A stretch of 63,722 nt of DNA, taken from contig NZ_JAMZMI010000007.1 of assembly GCF_024714475.1 (NCBI RefSeq), positions 127,498 to 191,219 of the forward strand. The letters are read 5' to 3'. The notes under the pieces were generated by a model, which worked only from the letters and a program-made list of their open reading frames with translations, made no database searches and had not been told where the DNA came from. A program made the position numbers and the translations under genes. Every line of letters starts with the position of its first letter. The first letter of the stretch is position 1. Origin of the DNA: Marinoscillum sp. MHG1-6. GTDB lineage: Bacteria; Bacteroidota; Bacteroidia; Cytophagales; Cyclobacteriaceae. Below, one piece after another: positions 28,940-41,700 of this stretch.

Positions 28940-30367
28940 TTGCAAGCCAATTCCTCTTTCCATCAGCTAAAGGCAGGTCTTGATGAAGGTAAATTTACGT
29001 GCGTTGATATAGTCAACCATTACCTAAAAAACATCCATCAAAAAAATGATGAGCTCAATGCTTTCCTGACCATCTATGAGCAGGAAGCACTTGACAGGGC
29101 TGCCGAGATCGACACAAAGATTGCTAATAAATCTGCCGGAAAACTCGCGGGCTTAGTGGTAGGACTGAAAGATGTTCTTTGTTACCAGGATCACCCACTC
29201 AATTGCGGGAGTAAAATTCTTGACGATTTTCATTCGCAGTTCTCTGCCACTTGCGTGGAGCGTCTCCTTGCTGAAGATGCTATCATCATAGGAAGAAATA
29301 ACTGTGATGAATTTGCTATGGGCTCTTCTTGCGAAAATTCGGCATTTGGACCAGTGAAAAATGCAGATAATACTTCGAGGGTTCCGGGGGGATCATCAGG
29401 AGGATCAGCAGTAGCCGTCCAGTCGGATATGTGTACGATCTCATTGGGAACTGACACCGGTGGCTCTGTAAGACAACCTGCCTCATTTTGTAATGTGATC
29501 GGGTTAAAGCCTACCTATTCAAGAATATCTCGTCATGGCCTGGCGGCCTATGCCAGCACTTTCGATACCATTGGAATTTTTTCCAACTCTATTGAAGATG
29601 CGGCACTTATCCTCGAGACGATCGCAGGAGAAGATGAGCACGACAGCACAGTTTCCACAGAGAAAGTTCCGGAATTTTCCAGGATGTTAGCTTTCGATGG
29701 AAAAGTAAAAGTCGCATACCTAAAGGAGACCCTGGAGAGCCCTGCACTTAATGAGGAAGTAAAGGAAGCGGTGGTTTCAATCGGCGAAAAGTTAAAGGCT
29801 GAAGGGCATCAGGTGGATGAAGTATCTTTTCCATTGATGGAATATGCCCTTCCAACCTATTATATACTCACTACAGCCGAGGCAAGCTCAAACCTGTCAA
29901 GGTATGATGGCGTTAAGTATGGCTTCAGAATTGATAAGCCCAGGAACCTCGAATCCATGTACAAAAAGACGCGTACGCAGGGTTTTGGACATGAGGTATT
30001 CAGAAGGATCATGCTTGGCACCTTTGTTTTATCGGCAAGTTATCATGACGCCTATTATATCAAGGCACAAAAGGTAAGGAGACTGATCAAAAATCAGTTA
30101 GAAGAGCTATTCAAGGAATACGATTTCGTCTTATTACCTACGGCGCCTTCTACAGCTTTTGAATTGGGTGCTAAGACCAGTGACCCAATGGAAATGTACC
30201 TTGCTGACCTTTTTACGGTTCAGGCATCGGTAGCAGGAGCACCGGCGATATCCATCCCTATTGCAAAAGATAGCGACGGAATGTCTATTGGCCTTCAGGT
30301 GATGACGAAGGTTTTTGCTGAAGACAAACTTTTAGCGTTTTCAAAATACTTATTAGAAGCTAAATAG
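28940..30367 (+). CDS. gatA: Glutamyl-tRNA(Gln) amidotransferase subunit A
   Basis: The amidase subunit that releases ammonia from glutamine to convert Glu-tRNA(Gln) to Gln-tRNA(Gln). 475 residues with the amidase-signature triad Lys77 (GLKD), Ser152 in GGSSGGSA and Ser176 in TGGSVRQPA. The start is TTG at 28940; an in-frame stop lies just upstream and no ATG is near. Its partner gatC lies 18 kb away on the other strand and gatB is not in the window, so the complex is assembled from scattered genes. Confidence 0.94.
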   Translation: MQANSSFHQLKAGLDEGKFTCVDIVNHYLKNIHQKNDELNAFLTIYEQEALDRAAEIDTKIANKSAGKLAGLVVGLKDVLCYQDHPLNCGSKILDDFHSQFSATCVERLLAEDAIIIGRNNCDEFAMGSSCENSAFGPVKNADNTSRVPGGSSGGSAVAVQSDMCTISLGTDTGGSVRQPASFCNVIGLKPTYSRISRHGLAAYASTFDTIGIFSNSIEDAALILETIAGEDEHDSTVSTEKVPEFSRMLAFDGKVKVAYLKETLESPALNEEVKEAVVSIGEKLKAEGHQVDEVSFPLMEYALPTYYILTTAEASSNLSRYDGVKYGFRIDKPRNLESMYKKTRTQGFGHEVFRRIMLGTFVLSASYHDAYYIKAQKVRRLIKNQLEELFKEYDFVLLPTAPSTAFELGAKTSDPMEMYLADLFTVQASVAGAPAISIPIAKDSDGMSIGLQVMTKVFAEDKLLAFSKYLLEAK

Positions 30368-30380
30368 GTTATTTAATACC

Positions 30381-31739
30381 ATGAGACTTTCTATCAACAT
30401 ATTCCTTCTATCAACTATTCTGAGCCTAAACCTTTGGGCTCAGGAAGCTCCGTCATATGATTATGTCCCTGATGTAACCTATGAAGAGATTGAAGACAGA
30501 ATAGGTTGTATAGCCTCAGAGGTTCCCTTGAACTTTAACGAACGTGTACGATCCTTTGTGGATTATTTCACTGTTCGTGATCGCGAGTATACCCGGGCGG
30601 TAATGTCCTGGACACAGCTTTATTTCCCAATATTTGAAGAGGCGCTTGAAAAACACGGAGTTCCCGAGGAGCTCAAGTACCTTTCCATCGTTGAGTCCGG
30701 CCTGAGAACCAACGCCATCTCCAGAGCAAACGCAGTAGGGCTTTGGCAGTTTATGTCGGCAACAGGAAAAATTTACGGCCTTAGCAATGATTGGTACATG
30801 GATGAGCGCATGGATCCTTACAAAGCTTCAGATGCTGCTGCACGTCACCTGGGAGATCTCTATCGCATTTTTGATGATTGGGAGTTAGCACTTGCAGCCT
30901 ACAACTGCGGTGCGGGTAACGTCCGAAAGGCAATCAGAAGAAGCGGTTACAAAAAGCATTTCTGGGATATCTATCCTTATCTTCCAAGAGAGACCAGATC
31001 CTATGTTCCTCAATTCGTAGCCGTGACTTATGCTTTCCAGTATGCTGAGGATCACAATCTTTTTGTAGAAAATTACCACACCCTGCCACCGTTTGATACG
31101 GTTATGGTAAGTCAGTATTTGCACCTGGAAACCTTCGCAAGCACTTCGAAGATCAACTTTGAGGATCTGCTTAATCTGAACCCTGAAATCAAAAGAGGCG
31201 CACTGCCGGAAGGAACAAAAGATTTTGCACTTAAAATACCAGAGCATAGCAAAGAATATGTGGTAGCTAACAGAAGCTTCTTATATGATACTGCAGGAAA
31301 AGTAGGGAAAGCACACCTTGAATACCTGGCACGTAATACTCCTGGAAGCACCTATGGACGCCAGCGTATGACTTATCGTGTGAAAAGCGGGGATGTGTTA
31401 GGCACAATTGCGCAGCAATATGGAGTCAGAATCTCAGACCTTCGAGCATGGAATAATTTGTCCGGTAATATGATCCGTGTCGGTCAGCACCTGAATGTTT
31501 GGGTACTCCCCAACTATACTGCTGAAACAAAAAAACTGTACGCTTCTACAAAAACAGGCACCACAGTTGGCCCCGTGCTAAAGGATGGGCAAAGTGTATA
31601 CTATGTACAGCCGGGAGATACCTTGTGGACCATAGCTAAAAACCACCCTGGCTTATCCATCGAAAAACTTAAGGAACTCAATAAACTGACCTCCAATACC
31701 ATTAAGCCCGGTCAACCACTCATCATATCTTCCCAATAA
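30381..31739 (+). CDS. Membrane-bound lytic murein transglycosylase with two LysM domains
   Basis: 452 residues, MltD-like. Signal peptide to about residue 21; SLT transglycosylase domain at about 85-200 with catalytic Glu105 in IVESGLRTNA, the AVGLWQFM block and AAYNCGAGNVRKA; then two LysM repeats (about 330-375 and 405-450) that bind peptidoglycan. It cleaves glycan strands to form anhydro-muropeptides in cell-wall turnover. It follows gatA by 13 nt and precedes a DUF4837 lipoprotein. Confidence 0.92.
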   Translation: MRLSINIFLLSTILSLNLWAQEAPSYDYVPDVTYEEIEDRIGCIASEVPLNFNERVRSFVDYFTVRDREYTRAVMSWTQLYFPIFEEALEKHGVPEELKYLSIVESGLRTNAISRANAVGLWQFMSATGKIYGLSNDWYMDERMDPYKASDAAARHLGDLYRIFDDWELALAAYNCGAGNVRKAIRRSGYKKHFWDIYPYLPRETRSYVPQFVAVTYAFQYAEDHNLFVENYHTLPPFDTVMVSQYLHLETFASTSKINFEDLLNLNPEIKRGALPEGTKDFALKIPEHSKEYVVANRSFLYDTAGKVGKAHLEYLARNTPGSTYGRQRMTYRVKSGDVLGTIAQQYGVRISDLRAWNNLSGNMIRVGQHLNVWVLPNYTAETKKLYASTKTGTTVGPVLKDGQSVYYVQPGDTLWTIAKNHPGLSIEKLKELNKLTSNTIKPGQPLIISSQ

Positions 31740-31788
31740 ATTCGTTGTGAACGTATAGTCACCCCTTTAAAATTTTATTTTTGTAGCT

Positions 31789-32871
31789 ATGCGATTCATG
31801 AAATTAACCCATATCACCCTATTCACTATTTTGATTTACTTGCTCGGCTGTCAACAGACGAAAGAGCGGGTTCAAAAAGAGTTTCAAAAAAATGCCAAAG
31901 GCGAGGCCGATGAGATGATCATCGTGATGGATTCTACTCAATGGAATGGCTCTCTTGGGCAGACTGTCAAAGACACTTATCGCTCATATCTGATTGGATT
32001 ACCGCAGGATGAACCGAAATTCAGTGTACATCAGGTAAATCCATCCGAGCTTAACACCACCCTTAGATCGGCGGTGAACATGGTGTTTGTAATGACTTTG
32101 GACAATGAGAGCAGTCAAAGCAAAAGGGCCCGGTCTTACTTTTCGGATGCTTCTCTAAAAAAGATACAGGGTGACACTTCGTTATACATGACTTTGAGAA
32201 AAGACGTATTTGCAAAAGGTCAGCTTGTCCTGTATCTCTTCTCCAAATCTGAAGAAATCCTCATCGAGAAGATCAAAGACAATCAAAAATATCTTACTGA
32301 AATATTCGAAAGCGCCGTACGGGAACGTGTCAGAGCTTCGCTTTTTAAGGAGAAGGAAAAGCAAATGATGAAATCCATAGAGGAAGATCACGGCTATTCA
32401 ATCAACATCCCTTTCGGCTGGGATATGGCTAAAAACCTGAATGATTTTGTCTGGATAAGGAAACTGGAACATAATATGGAGTGGGCCATATTTATTCACG
32501 AAGCGGATTATACTGACCAGTCCATCTTCAACGATGTAGGGAAATACCGTGACCAAATTACGGAGCGCTACCTGACCGATAGTGATAAACCTGACATTCA
32601 TATTACCCGACAATTCGAAATCCCAGTTTTTACTGAAAGAGTCAATTTCAACGGACACTTTGCGGTGGAGGGACGTGGCTTGTGGAAAATCAGTGACAAT
32701 TCCGGAGGTGGACCATTCGTGAGTTACACCTTTGTAGATGAGGAAAATCAAAAGATCTACTACGTAGAGGGTTATGTTTATTCTCCGGGCACAAAAAAGA
32801 AGAAAATGGTGAGGGAAGTTGAAGCTGTGATCTCTACCTTTAGATGCCCTTCTGATCTTCAGAAGAGTTAA
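31789..32871 (+). CDS. DUF4837 lipoprotein
   Basis: 360 residues with lipobox LLGC (about Cys21). The mature protein carries MIIVMDSTQWNG and a C-terminal GRGLWKISDN...GGPFVSYTFVDE block, matching the DUF4837 family of Bacteroidota; function unknown. A TATTTTTG box (31776-31783) lies immediately upstream, so close that the real start may be the second ATG at 31798. It is followed by maeB after 29 nt. Confidence 0.82.
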   Translation: MRFMKLTHITLFTILIYLLGCQQTKERVQKEFQKNAKGEADEMIIVMDSTQWNGSLGQTVKDTYRSYLIGLPQDEPKFSVHQVNPSELNTTLRSAVNMVFVMTLDNESSQSKRARSYFSDASLKKIQGDTSLYMTLRKDVFAKGQLVLYLFSKSEEILIEKIKDNQKYLTEIFESAVRERVRASLFKEKEKQMMKSIEEDHGYSINIPFGWDMAKNLNDFVWIRKLEHNMEWAIFIHEADYTDQSIFNDVGKYRDQITERYLTDSDKPDIHITRQFEIPVFTERVNFNGHFAVEGRGLWKISDNSGGGPFVSYTFVDEENQKIYYVEGYVYSPGTKKKKMVREVEAVISTFRCPSDLQKS

Positions 32872-32900
32872 CAACCCATTTTCACCTAACCTTCGGAACA

Positions 32901-35186
32901 ATGTGTGCTAAAATCAGAAAAAAAGAAGCACTGGATTTTCACTCTGAAAAGCCAGCCGGAAAGATTGAGGTTAATCCAACCAAACCCCTTAGCAGTCAGC
33001 ACGACCTGGCGCTAGCCTATTCACCAGGCGTTGCGGAACCTTGTCTGGCCATCGCAGATAACATCGAAGACGTGTATAAGTACACCGCAAAGGGTAATCT
33101 GGTCGGAGTAATTTCGAACGGCACAGCGGTGTTAGGGCTTGGAAACATTGGACCTGAAGCGTCAAAGCCAGTCATGGAGGGTAAAGGTGTGCTCTTCAAA
33201 AAATTTGCGGGCATTGATGTTTTTGATATTGAAATAGCTGAAACAGACCCTCAGAAATTCATCCAGATAGTTAAAAGTCTTGAGCCAACATTTGGTGGCA
33301 TCAACCTTGAAGATATCAAGGCTCCGGAAAGCTTTGTCATCGAACAGACCCTCCGTGAGGAAATGAATATCCCGGTCATGCATGATGATCAGCATGGAAC
33401 GGCTATCATCTCAAGTGCGGCGCTTATCAACGCCCTGGAGGTAATAGAGAAGAAGATAGAAGACATCAAGATTGTCGTGAGTGGGGCCGGTGCAGCAGCC
33501 ATTGCCTGTACGGATCTTTATGTTTCTCTTGGAGCGAAAAAAGAAAACATCATCATGACAGATTCCAAAGGAGTTGTTCGTGCTGATCGATCCAATCTTG
33601 ACGAGACCAAAGCCAAATACGCCACCTCCCTTGATATTCATACCCTTGAAGATGCCCTCGTTGGTGCCGATATGTTTTTGGGATTATCGATTGCTGACAT
33701 CATGAGTCCGGAGATGTTAGAGGGAATGGCTGATCAGCCTATCGTTTTTGCACTTTCCAACCCAAACCCGGAAATCGCCTATGATTTGGCCATAAAAACA
33801 AGGAAGGACATCATTATGGCCACAGGACGCTCTGATCATCCCAATCAAGTGAACAACGTTCTTGGTTTCCCTTATATATTCAGGGGAGCTCTGGATGTAC
33901 GAGCAACAGCCATAAATGAAAAAATGAAACTGGCCGCCGTTTATGCCATCGCAGAGCTTGCCAAGCAGGCGGTTCCTGAAATGGTACTGAAGGCTTATGG
34001 TGTGAAAAACATGAAATTTGGCCCAGAATACCTCATCCCAAAACCTCTGGATCCAAGACTGATAACAGCCATTTCTCCTGCTGTGGCAAATGCAGCCATC
34101 GAAAGTGGTGTAGCAAGGAAAAAAATCAAGGACTGGGACGAATACAAAAGAGAACTGGAGGAACGTATTGGCATTGACCAAAGATTAATCTCAAGACTGG
34201 TAATTCGTGCCAGGCAGGACCCAAAACGTGTGGTTTTTGCAGAGGCAGGTCATCTCAATATTCTTAAGGCCGCAAACATGGCTGCGGATGAAGGGGTGGC
34301 CATTCCTATCCTTATTGGAGAAAAGAATGAGATCATCAAAATGATAAAAGAAAACGAGCTGGATGGCCTCCTTGACTGTCAGATCGTTGACCCGCTCAAA
34401 GAGCACAAGTTGGTGGACACTTATGCCCAGGCCTATTATCAAAAACGCCAACGCAAAGGAGTCACGCTAAATGATGCCTACAAGCAGATGACCCGTAGCA
34501 AGAATTACTTCGGAGCCATGATGGTAGAGCATAATGATGCGGATGCCTTCATATCCGGATTATCCAATGACTATCCGAAAACCATCCTTCCTGCGTTGCA
34601 AATCATCGGTGTTGAACCAGGTATGAAGCGTGTAGCAGGCATGTATATTATCAGCACACCAAAAGGTAACTTTTTCTTTGCCGACACAACTGTCAACCTG
34701 GACCCGACTGCGGAGGAATTATGTGATATCATAGGCCTGACATCTAGAGCTGTCAAGGTCTTTGACTCGGAGCCAAGAATTGCCGTATTGTCCTACTCCA
34801 ACTTTGGTTCAGCTAAGGGAAAAATCCCCGAAAAGACTGCCCTTGCCACCAAACTCGCCAAAGAAAAATGGCCAGACCTGATCATTGATGGGGAAATTCA
34901 GGCCAATGTGGCCTTGAATAAGGAGTTGTTGAGTAAAAATTATCCCTTTAGCGATCTGGCGAAAAATCCGGCTAATACTCTCGTTTTCCCTGATTTGGAT
35001 TCAGGAAATATTGCCTACAAACTCCTGATGGAGTTAGGCGGCGCCGAGGCCATAGGTCCAATACTTTTGGGCATGAAAAAACCAGTCCATGTGCTGCAGG
35101 TGGGGAGCTCCGTGCGTGATATCTTTAATATGATTACCATTGCAGTTTTAGACGCTCAAATCACTGAAGAAAAGGGGATAAAATGA
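32901..35186 (+). CDS. maeB: NADP-dependent malic enzyme with phosphotransacetylase-like domain
   Basis: Decarboxylates malate to pyruvate, giving NADPH. 761 residues, the long MaeB form: malic-enzyme half (1 to about 420; [10 protein letters not shown], metal region HDDQHGTA, cofactor loop [11 protein letters not shown]) and a C-terminal phosphotransacetylase-like domain (about 430-755) which in known MaeB is regulatory, responding to acetyl-CoA. The start is ATG. The stop overlaps the ruvA ATG (ATGA). Both halves look intact. Confidence 0.94.
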   Translation: MCAKIRKKEALDFHSEKPAGKIEVNPTKPLSSQHDLALAYSPGVAEPCLAIADNIEDVYKYTAKGNLVGVISNGTAVLGLGNIGPEASKPVMEGKGVLFKKFAGIDVFDIEIAETDPQKFIQIVKSLEPTFGGINLEDIKAPESFVIEQTLREEMNIPVMHDDQHGTAIISSAALINALEVIEKKIEDIKIVVSGAGAAAIACTDLYVSLGAKKENIIMTDSKGVVRADRSNLDETKAKYATSLDIHTLEDALVGADMFLGLSIADIMSPEMLEGMADQPIVFALSNPNPEIAYDLAIKTRKDIIMATGRSDHPNQVNNVLGFPYIFRGALDVRATAINEKMKLAAVYAIAELAKQAVPEMVLKAYGVKNMKFGPEYLIPKPLDPRLITAISPAVANAAIESGVARKKIKDWDEYKRELEERIGIDQRLISRLVIRARQDPKRVVFAEAGHLNILKAANMAADEGVAIPILIGEKNEIIKMIKENELDGLLDCQIVDPLKEHKLVDTYAQAYYQKRQRKGVTLNDAYKQMTRSKNYFGAMMVEHNDADAFISGLSNDYPKTILPALQIIGVEPGMKRVAGMYIISTPKGNFFFADTTVNLDPTAEELCDIIGLTSRAVKVFDSEPRIAVLSYSNFGSAKGKIPEKTALATKLAKEKWPDLIIDGEIQANVALNKELLSKNYPFSDLAKNPANTLVFPDLDSGNIAYKLLMELGGAEAIGPILLGMKKPVHVLQVGSSVRDIFNMITIAVLDAQITEEKGIK

Positions 35187-35779
35187 TCAATTACCTGAAA
35201 GGGAGACTTGTAAAAAAGGATCCAACCCATGTCGTGGTAGAAACAAACGGAGGGGTAGGCTATGAAGCCAAAATATCATTAGCTACTTATGGCGCTATCA
35301 AAAACCTGAACGACGTACTTTTATTTACTCATCTTCACGTTAAAGAGGATGCTCACACACTTTATGGATTTGCAGAGGAATCAGAAAAAATCCGATTTCT
35401 GGATTTGATCTCAATATCGGGAGTGGGGCCGTCTACCGGGCAGATGATTTTATCATCCCTTACACCGGAAGAACTTCAATCAGCCATCGCTAATGAGGAT
35501 GTCAAAACCATTCAGGGGGTTAAAGGCATTGGTTCAAAAACAGCGCAAAGAATCGTACTGGAACTTAAGGACAAGATGCGAAAGGAAGGATTAATAGAAA
35601 AATCCACACAATTCACCCAGCAAGGTGGCAATACCATGCAAATTGAGGCGTTATCCGCCCTGACTACTTTAGGTTTTAACAAGGCTGTTGCAGAAAAAAA
35701 TATAGCTTTGGTGCTCAAAGAAACCGGTCACGAGGTAAGTCTAGAAGAATTAATCAAAAGGGTATTGAAGAGGGCCTGA
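35183..35779 (+). CDS. ruvA: Holliday junction helicase subunit RuvA
   Basis: 198 residues: N-terminal OB domain, central helix-hairpin-helix pairs (LDLISISGVGPSTGQMIL and IQGVKGIGSKTAQRIVLEL) and a C-terminal domain that contacts RuvB. It binds four-way junctions in recombination. The ATG overlaps the maeB stop. sprA starts 16 nt after the stop in the same reading frame; this ruvA-sprA order is conserved in many Bacteroidota. Confidence 0.94.
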   Translation: MINYLKGRLVKKDPTHVVVETNGGVGYEAKISLATYGAIKNLNDVLLFTHLHVKEDAHTLYGFAEESEKIRFLDLISISGVGPSTGQMILSSLTPEELQSAIANEDVKTIQGVKGIGSKTAQRIVLELKDKMRKEGLIEKSTQFTQQGGNTMQIEALSALTTLGFNKAVAEKNIALVLKETGHEVSLEELIKRVLKRA

Positions 35780-35794
35780 TTCATTTCCAATTCA

Positions 35795-38700
35795 TTGACG
35801 GGAAAATCATACATATTACAACTGTTTGTCGCCGTTGGGCTGGTCACCTTTCTGGAGGAAAGTCGTGCCTATTCGGTAACAAGTAGCCATTTTCAAATAC
35901 AGCAGGATACCATACCAAAAGATAGTGTTCCACCAGAACCCTATAAGCCTTCGAAGACGCCAACACATCAGGAGAAGTATCGATATGGCGACCCTTTCTC
36001 CGACCAGAAAAGCAAGTCCCCTCTTCAATTAGCGGATCCTAGTACCATCGACCTGGAAGTGGAAGTTGATACGTCGGGTGTACAGTACAATGTATACGAG
36101 CGTATTGGGGAAACCAACTTCCGTCCCATGACCACCATGTCGTTTGAGGAATACGACGACTACAATGACAAGCAGATCACCAAAGAATATTTCCATGAGC
36201 GTTCTGCCGGATTGGATGGTGAAAGTGCCGTTAGTGGGCGATCATTGATACCAAGACTTTACATCAGCCCAATGCTTGATCGCCTTTTTGGAGGAAGCTA
36301 TGTGGATATCCAACCGAATGGATTCGTAAACCTCGATTTTGGAGGCCGTTTTCAGCGTAATGATAACCCGTCGGGTAACCAGCGTCAACAACGTTACGGT
36401 GGCTTCAACTTTGATCAGCAGATCTCTATGAACTTAGTCGGAAAGGTGGGAGAAAAACTGACGGTGACCGCCAACTTTGATAATAACAACACTTTCGATT
36501 TCCAGAACAACCTGAAAATAGAGTACACCGGGTACGAAGAGGACATTGTCAAGAAGATCGAAATCGGTAACGTAAGCATGCCGGTGTCCAACAGCCTGAT
36601 GACAGGGGCTCAGTCGCTATTTGGTCTCAAAACGCAATTGCAATTCGGGAAATTGTTTGTCACCACTGTGATGTCAAGACAGCAAGGACAAAGCGAGGTG
36701 ATTACAGTGGAGAATGGTTTTCAGGGAAGAGAATTTGAAGTGCGGGGATCTGAGTATGATGAAAACAGGCATTTCTTCCTTGGACATTTCTTTAGAGACA
36801 ATTATCAGAAATGGCATGGTAACCTGCCTCAAATTGTATCCGGTGTAAACATCACCCGTGTAGAAGTTTACGTTATCAACCGAAACAACGAGACTCAGAC
36901 TACCAGACAGATCATGGCATTCCAGGACCTTGGAGAACCTTCTAAGATCCATAGCACCAATGTAACTTCATCTGCTGCCGGAGGCTCACCGAATAACAAC
37001 GCTGCTAACAATCTCTTTACTGCGATATCAGGCTTGACCCGGAATAAAGACAATGTGATCAGTGAATTACCTTCAGTGGGTTTAGGAGACATGGTGGAAA
37101 GTACTGACTACGTTAAGATTGGTACGGCTCGAAAGCTCGATGACTCGGAATATTCCATCAACAAGCAACTCGGTTATGTCTCCTTGTTGAGGAAGCTGCA
37201 AAATGATGAAATGCTGGCCGTATCTTATGAGTATACCTTCAATGGAGAGGTATATAAGGTAGGTGAGCTTACCGAAGACTACGCCGGCCAATCTGAAAAT
37301 GACGTCATTTTCCTGAAGATGCTTCGTCCCAACAAGATCAATGTGGACATACCTGCCTGGGACCTGATGATGAAAAACATCTATTACCTGAATGCCAACC
37401 AAATTGATCGGGAAGGGTTTACCCTTCGGGTAAGGTACAGAGATGATGCCTCCGGTATCGATAACCCCTCCTTGCACGAAGGACGCAACACCACAGATAT
37501 CCCACTGGTTGAATTATTAAAACTTGATCAGCTCAACCAAAATAACGACTATCAAAAAGATGGAAACTTTGACTTTATTGAAGGGGTCACCATCAATACC
37601 AAAAGTGGATATATCATCTTCCCGGTACTGGAGCCTTTCGGGTCGACCCTGAATAGCTACTTTGATAATGACGAGGCCCAGTTTAAGGAAAAATACGTAT
37701 ACCAGGAGCTGTATGACAAGACTCAAAATGATGCTCAGCAGATACCTAAAAAGGACAAATTCTTCATAACAGGCCGATTCAATGCCGGTTCATCCAGTGA
37801 AATTGCATTGCCCGGGATCAACATCGCACAAGGTTCAGTTCTGGTAACAGCAGGTAATACGCCTTTAACGGAAGGACTGGACTATACAGTAGATTACAAT
37901 CTGGGGCGTGTAAGAATACTTAACGAAGGGATTCTGAGTTCGGGAAAAACGATCAATATCGCTTATGAAAAGGCAGATGTTTTCAACTTCCAGGCACGTT
38001 GGCTTTATGGCGCTCGCTTTGATTATAAGTTCAATGAAAAGTTCAACATTGGTGCCACCATTATGCACCTCAACGAACGTCGTGGGGGCATTACAAGATA
38101 TCAGATTGGTGACGAGCCTACCAGCAATACCAAATATGGTTTTGACATCAGCTACCAGGAAGAGGTACCGTTTTTGACCAAGGCCATGGACTTCCTCCCT
38201 TTGGTTAGTACCAAAGAGCCATCCACGATCACTGTCAATGCGGAATTTGCTCAACTTATTCCTGCTACTTCTAATGTGGTAAATGGTGAAGGAACTTCCT
38301 ATATCGACGATTTTGAAGGCGCCGTCAATAATCTTAGTATGGACGGAGTTGCCGCATGGAGGTTAGCAGCCACTCCTCAGACCAATGATAAGCGTTTCAC
38401 CAATGGTGCCACTATCACTACCGAAGCTCCGCTTCCTGTAAACGACTTTCGAGCTAAACTAGCCTGGTATTCCATTGATGCCAGTGTATTTTATAATACC
38501 GGAGGGATTAACAAGCCTAACAACATCACCCGAGATGACCTGAATAACCATTACGTTCGTCCGATTGGGTTTAATGAAATCTATGAGCAAAGGAGCCTGC
38601 CTAACTATACTACAGGCTATGAAAACTCCTTTGATATTGCCTATTACCCCACGGAGCGAGGGCCTTACAACTACAACACCAATCTCTCCAACTTTGAGAA

Positions 38701-41700
38701 TAACCCCGAGAAAAACTGGGCAGGCATCACCCGATCCATTGGCACAGAAGTCGATTTTGAAAAGAACAACGTAGAGTATATTGAATTCTGGCTCATGGAC
38801 CCATTCATTCAGTCAGCCAATGGCCGGGTACTGGATGGTCAGTTTAATACTTCAAGTAGCCCTACGGGAGGAAAGCTTGTTTTCAACCTGGGTAGCGTTT
38901 CGGAAGACGTGATTGACGATGATCGCCATATGTTTGAGAGTGGTATGCCGGCAGATGGAGATGATACCAAAACAAGCCCGAGTGCCTGGGGTGAAACCCC
39001 TATTGAACCATTCCTGACCAACGCATTCCAAACGGGACGTACCGCGCGATTGAATCAGGATATTGGATTGGATGGATTGCGTGATGATGAAGAGGTAAAC
39101 AAACATGCTACCTTCCTTAGCGCCAATGCTACGCGACCTTCTTTATCTGAGGACCCATCCGGGGACAACTTCCGTCACTTCCTGGACGAATCCTACGACA
39201 TTGCCAACGCTAAAATTCTCGAACGTTACAAGAATTTTAATGGTATGGATGGGAATACCCCTCTTACATCCGGCGCGTTCCCTCAGACCGGTGCCTATCC
39301 ATTCCCGGATAATGAAGACCTGAACCAGGACAACACCGTTACTTCTCTGGAAGAGTATTATGAGTATTCTGTTAATCTCAATGCTGACGGATTGCAGATC
39401 GGACAGAATTATATTGTGGATAAAGTTCAGAGTGACAATAATGAGGCTTCCTGGTACCTATTCAGAATACCGGTAAGAGAATGGGAAAGAAGTTTTGGCG
39501 GCATCTCGGGATATAAAACGATAAGATTCATGAGAATGTACCTGACCGGATTCCGAACTCCTGTGGTACTTCGAATGGTAGATCTACAACTGGTGAAAAG
39601 TGCCTGGAGGAAATATGAAAGTGACCTGACTGAGCCAGGCCTTAACCCTATCCCGGAAGGTTCGGAATCCGACTTTACGGTTTCCGCAGTAAACATTGAA
39701 GGAAACAGCGCAGGAGGTAAAGATAAAGTTCCGTATGTAATCCCTCCAGGGGTAAACCGGGATCAGGACAACACCACATTCTACAACATTCTACTTAATG
39801 AGCAGTCACTTCAAATTTGTGTCGATGACCTTGAGGACAAGGATGCCCGAGCGGTTTTTAAAAATGTCTCACTCGACCTTCTGAACTATGGTAGACTCAA
39901 AATGTATTTTCATGCGCACGCTAACAATAATGAGACTCTCCTTGATAAGGAGGTCAGTGCATTCTTAAGAATGGGTACAGAGCAGGCCGACAACTATTAC
40001 GAAATAGAGATCCCTCTAAAAGTAACTCCGCTGGAATTATCGCCAAATGAAGCCAACATTCAGAGACTGGTATGGCCGGAAGAAAACGAACTGGATCTTT
40101 CAATCAACGAGTTACTGGCGCTTAAATCGGAAAGGAATAGAAGAGATATCGATCTTTCTATCCCATATTCCACCATTTCAAATAATCAACGATACAAATT
40201 AACCGTAAGAGGTAACCCGGATTTGAGCACACTTCTCAGCATGATGATTGGGGTTCGGAACCCGGAATCCCCGGATCAGGCGAGCAAATCAGCCTGTATC
40301 TGGGCCAATGAATTGAGAGTTACGGATTTTGACACGAATAAAGGCTGGGCCGCCAATGCCAGAGTAAGTACCAAACTAGCTGATGTGGCAACGATTAATG
40401 CATCTACCCGATACACCTCTATTGGTTTTGGTAGTATTCAGCAGACGATTCAGCAACGTACCAGGGAAGAGACTCTCGGTTATGACGTTTCGGCAAGTGT
40501 GAACGTAGACAAATTCTTACTTCCGCATAGAACAGGATTGGTGGTACCGATGTTCGTCAGTTATGAAAAGACAACCTCCACCCCTCAATTTGATCCGCTT
40601 GACCCTGACACTCCTTTAGAAGCTTCTCTTGAGGCATTTGATACACAGGAGGAACGTGACAACTACAAAAGACTGGTTGAAGACCGGACCGAACGGCGAA
40701 GTCTCAATTTCACCAATGTCAGAAAGGAAAAAGTTAACCCCGAGGCTAAGCAGCATTTCTATGACGTAGAAAACCTCGCCTTCTCCTATGCTTTTAGCGA
40801 GGCGGTTTCAAGTAACGTGAATACTCAGACCTATCTGCAAAAGACTGTTTCGGGTGGTGTCTCCTACAATTATTCGCCACCAGAATTCAGAATTGAACCT
40901 TTTACGAAAGGTGATGCCTTTAGCAGTCCATACTTGAAATTGATCAAAGACATCAATTTCTCTCCATTGCCAAGCAACCTCTCATTTAGAGCAAATCTGA
41001 ATAGAAACTTCAGGATGACTCGTCTGTATGATGACGATTTAAATCCTGTACCTCTGGAGGATGCTTACTATGAGAGACTCTTCACCTTCAAGAGAAGTTA
41101 CGGACTAAGATATAATCCATTCAAAAGCCTGGCGATTGACTATAGTGCCGGAGTTAATGCAGTAATTGACGAGCCTAATGACATCATTGAGGGCGATATT
41201 GACACTCGGGAAGAAAAAGATTACATCATTGATCGGATCACGGACCTGGGTCGAATGAAAAATTTCGATCAGGACATATCAGCGACCTACCGTACGCCAT
41301 TGAACAAACTGCCATTCACAGATTGGTTAAGTGCTGATTTGAAATATAGCACTGGATTCACCTGGATAGCGGGTTCTCTTGCACAAAATGACTCTTTGGG
41401 TAACTTCTTTGGCCACACAATCATGAATAACAGAAACAGAGGGGCCACTGGAAAAGTGGATATGAACAAACTTTATGATAAAGTGACCTTTCTTCAGGCT
41501 GCCAATAATATCAAAAGAGATGAAAAGCCTACTCCGGCTCAGCGGTTCCTGAAAATTTTGATGTCATTAAAGTCCGTTAATGTCAGCTATAATATCAGGG
41601 AAAGCACAACATTGCCAGGATTCAACAAAACACCATTCTTGTTAGGAATGGACAGTTCGTGGAGTGCACCAGGATGGAAGTTCCTGCTTGGTAGTCAGGA

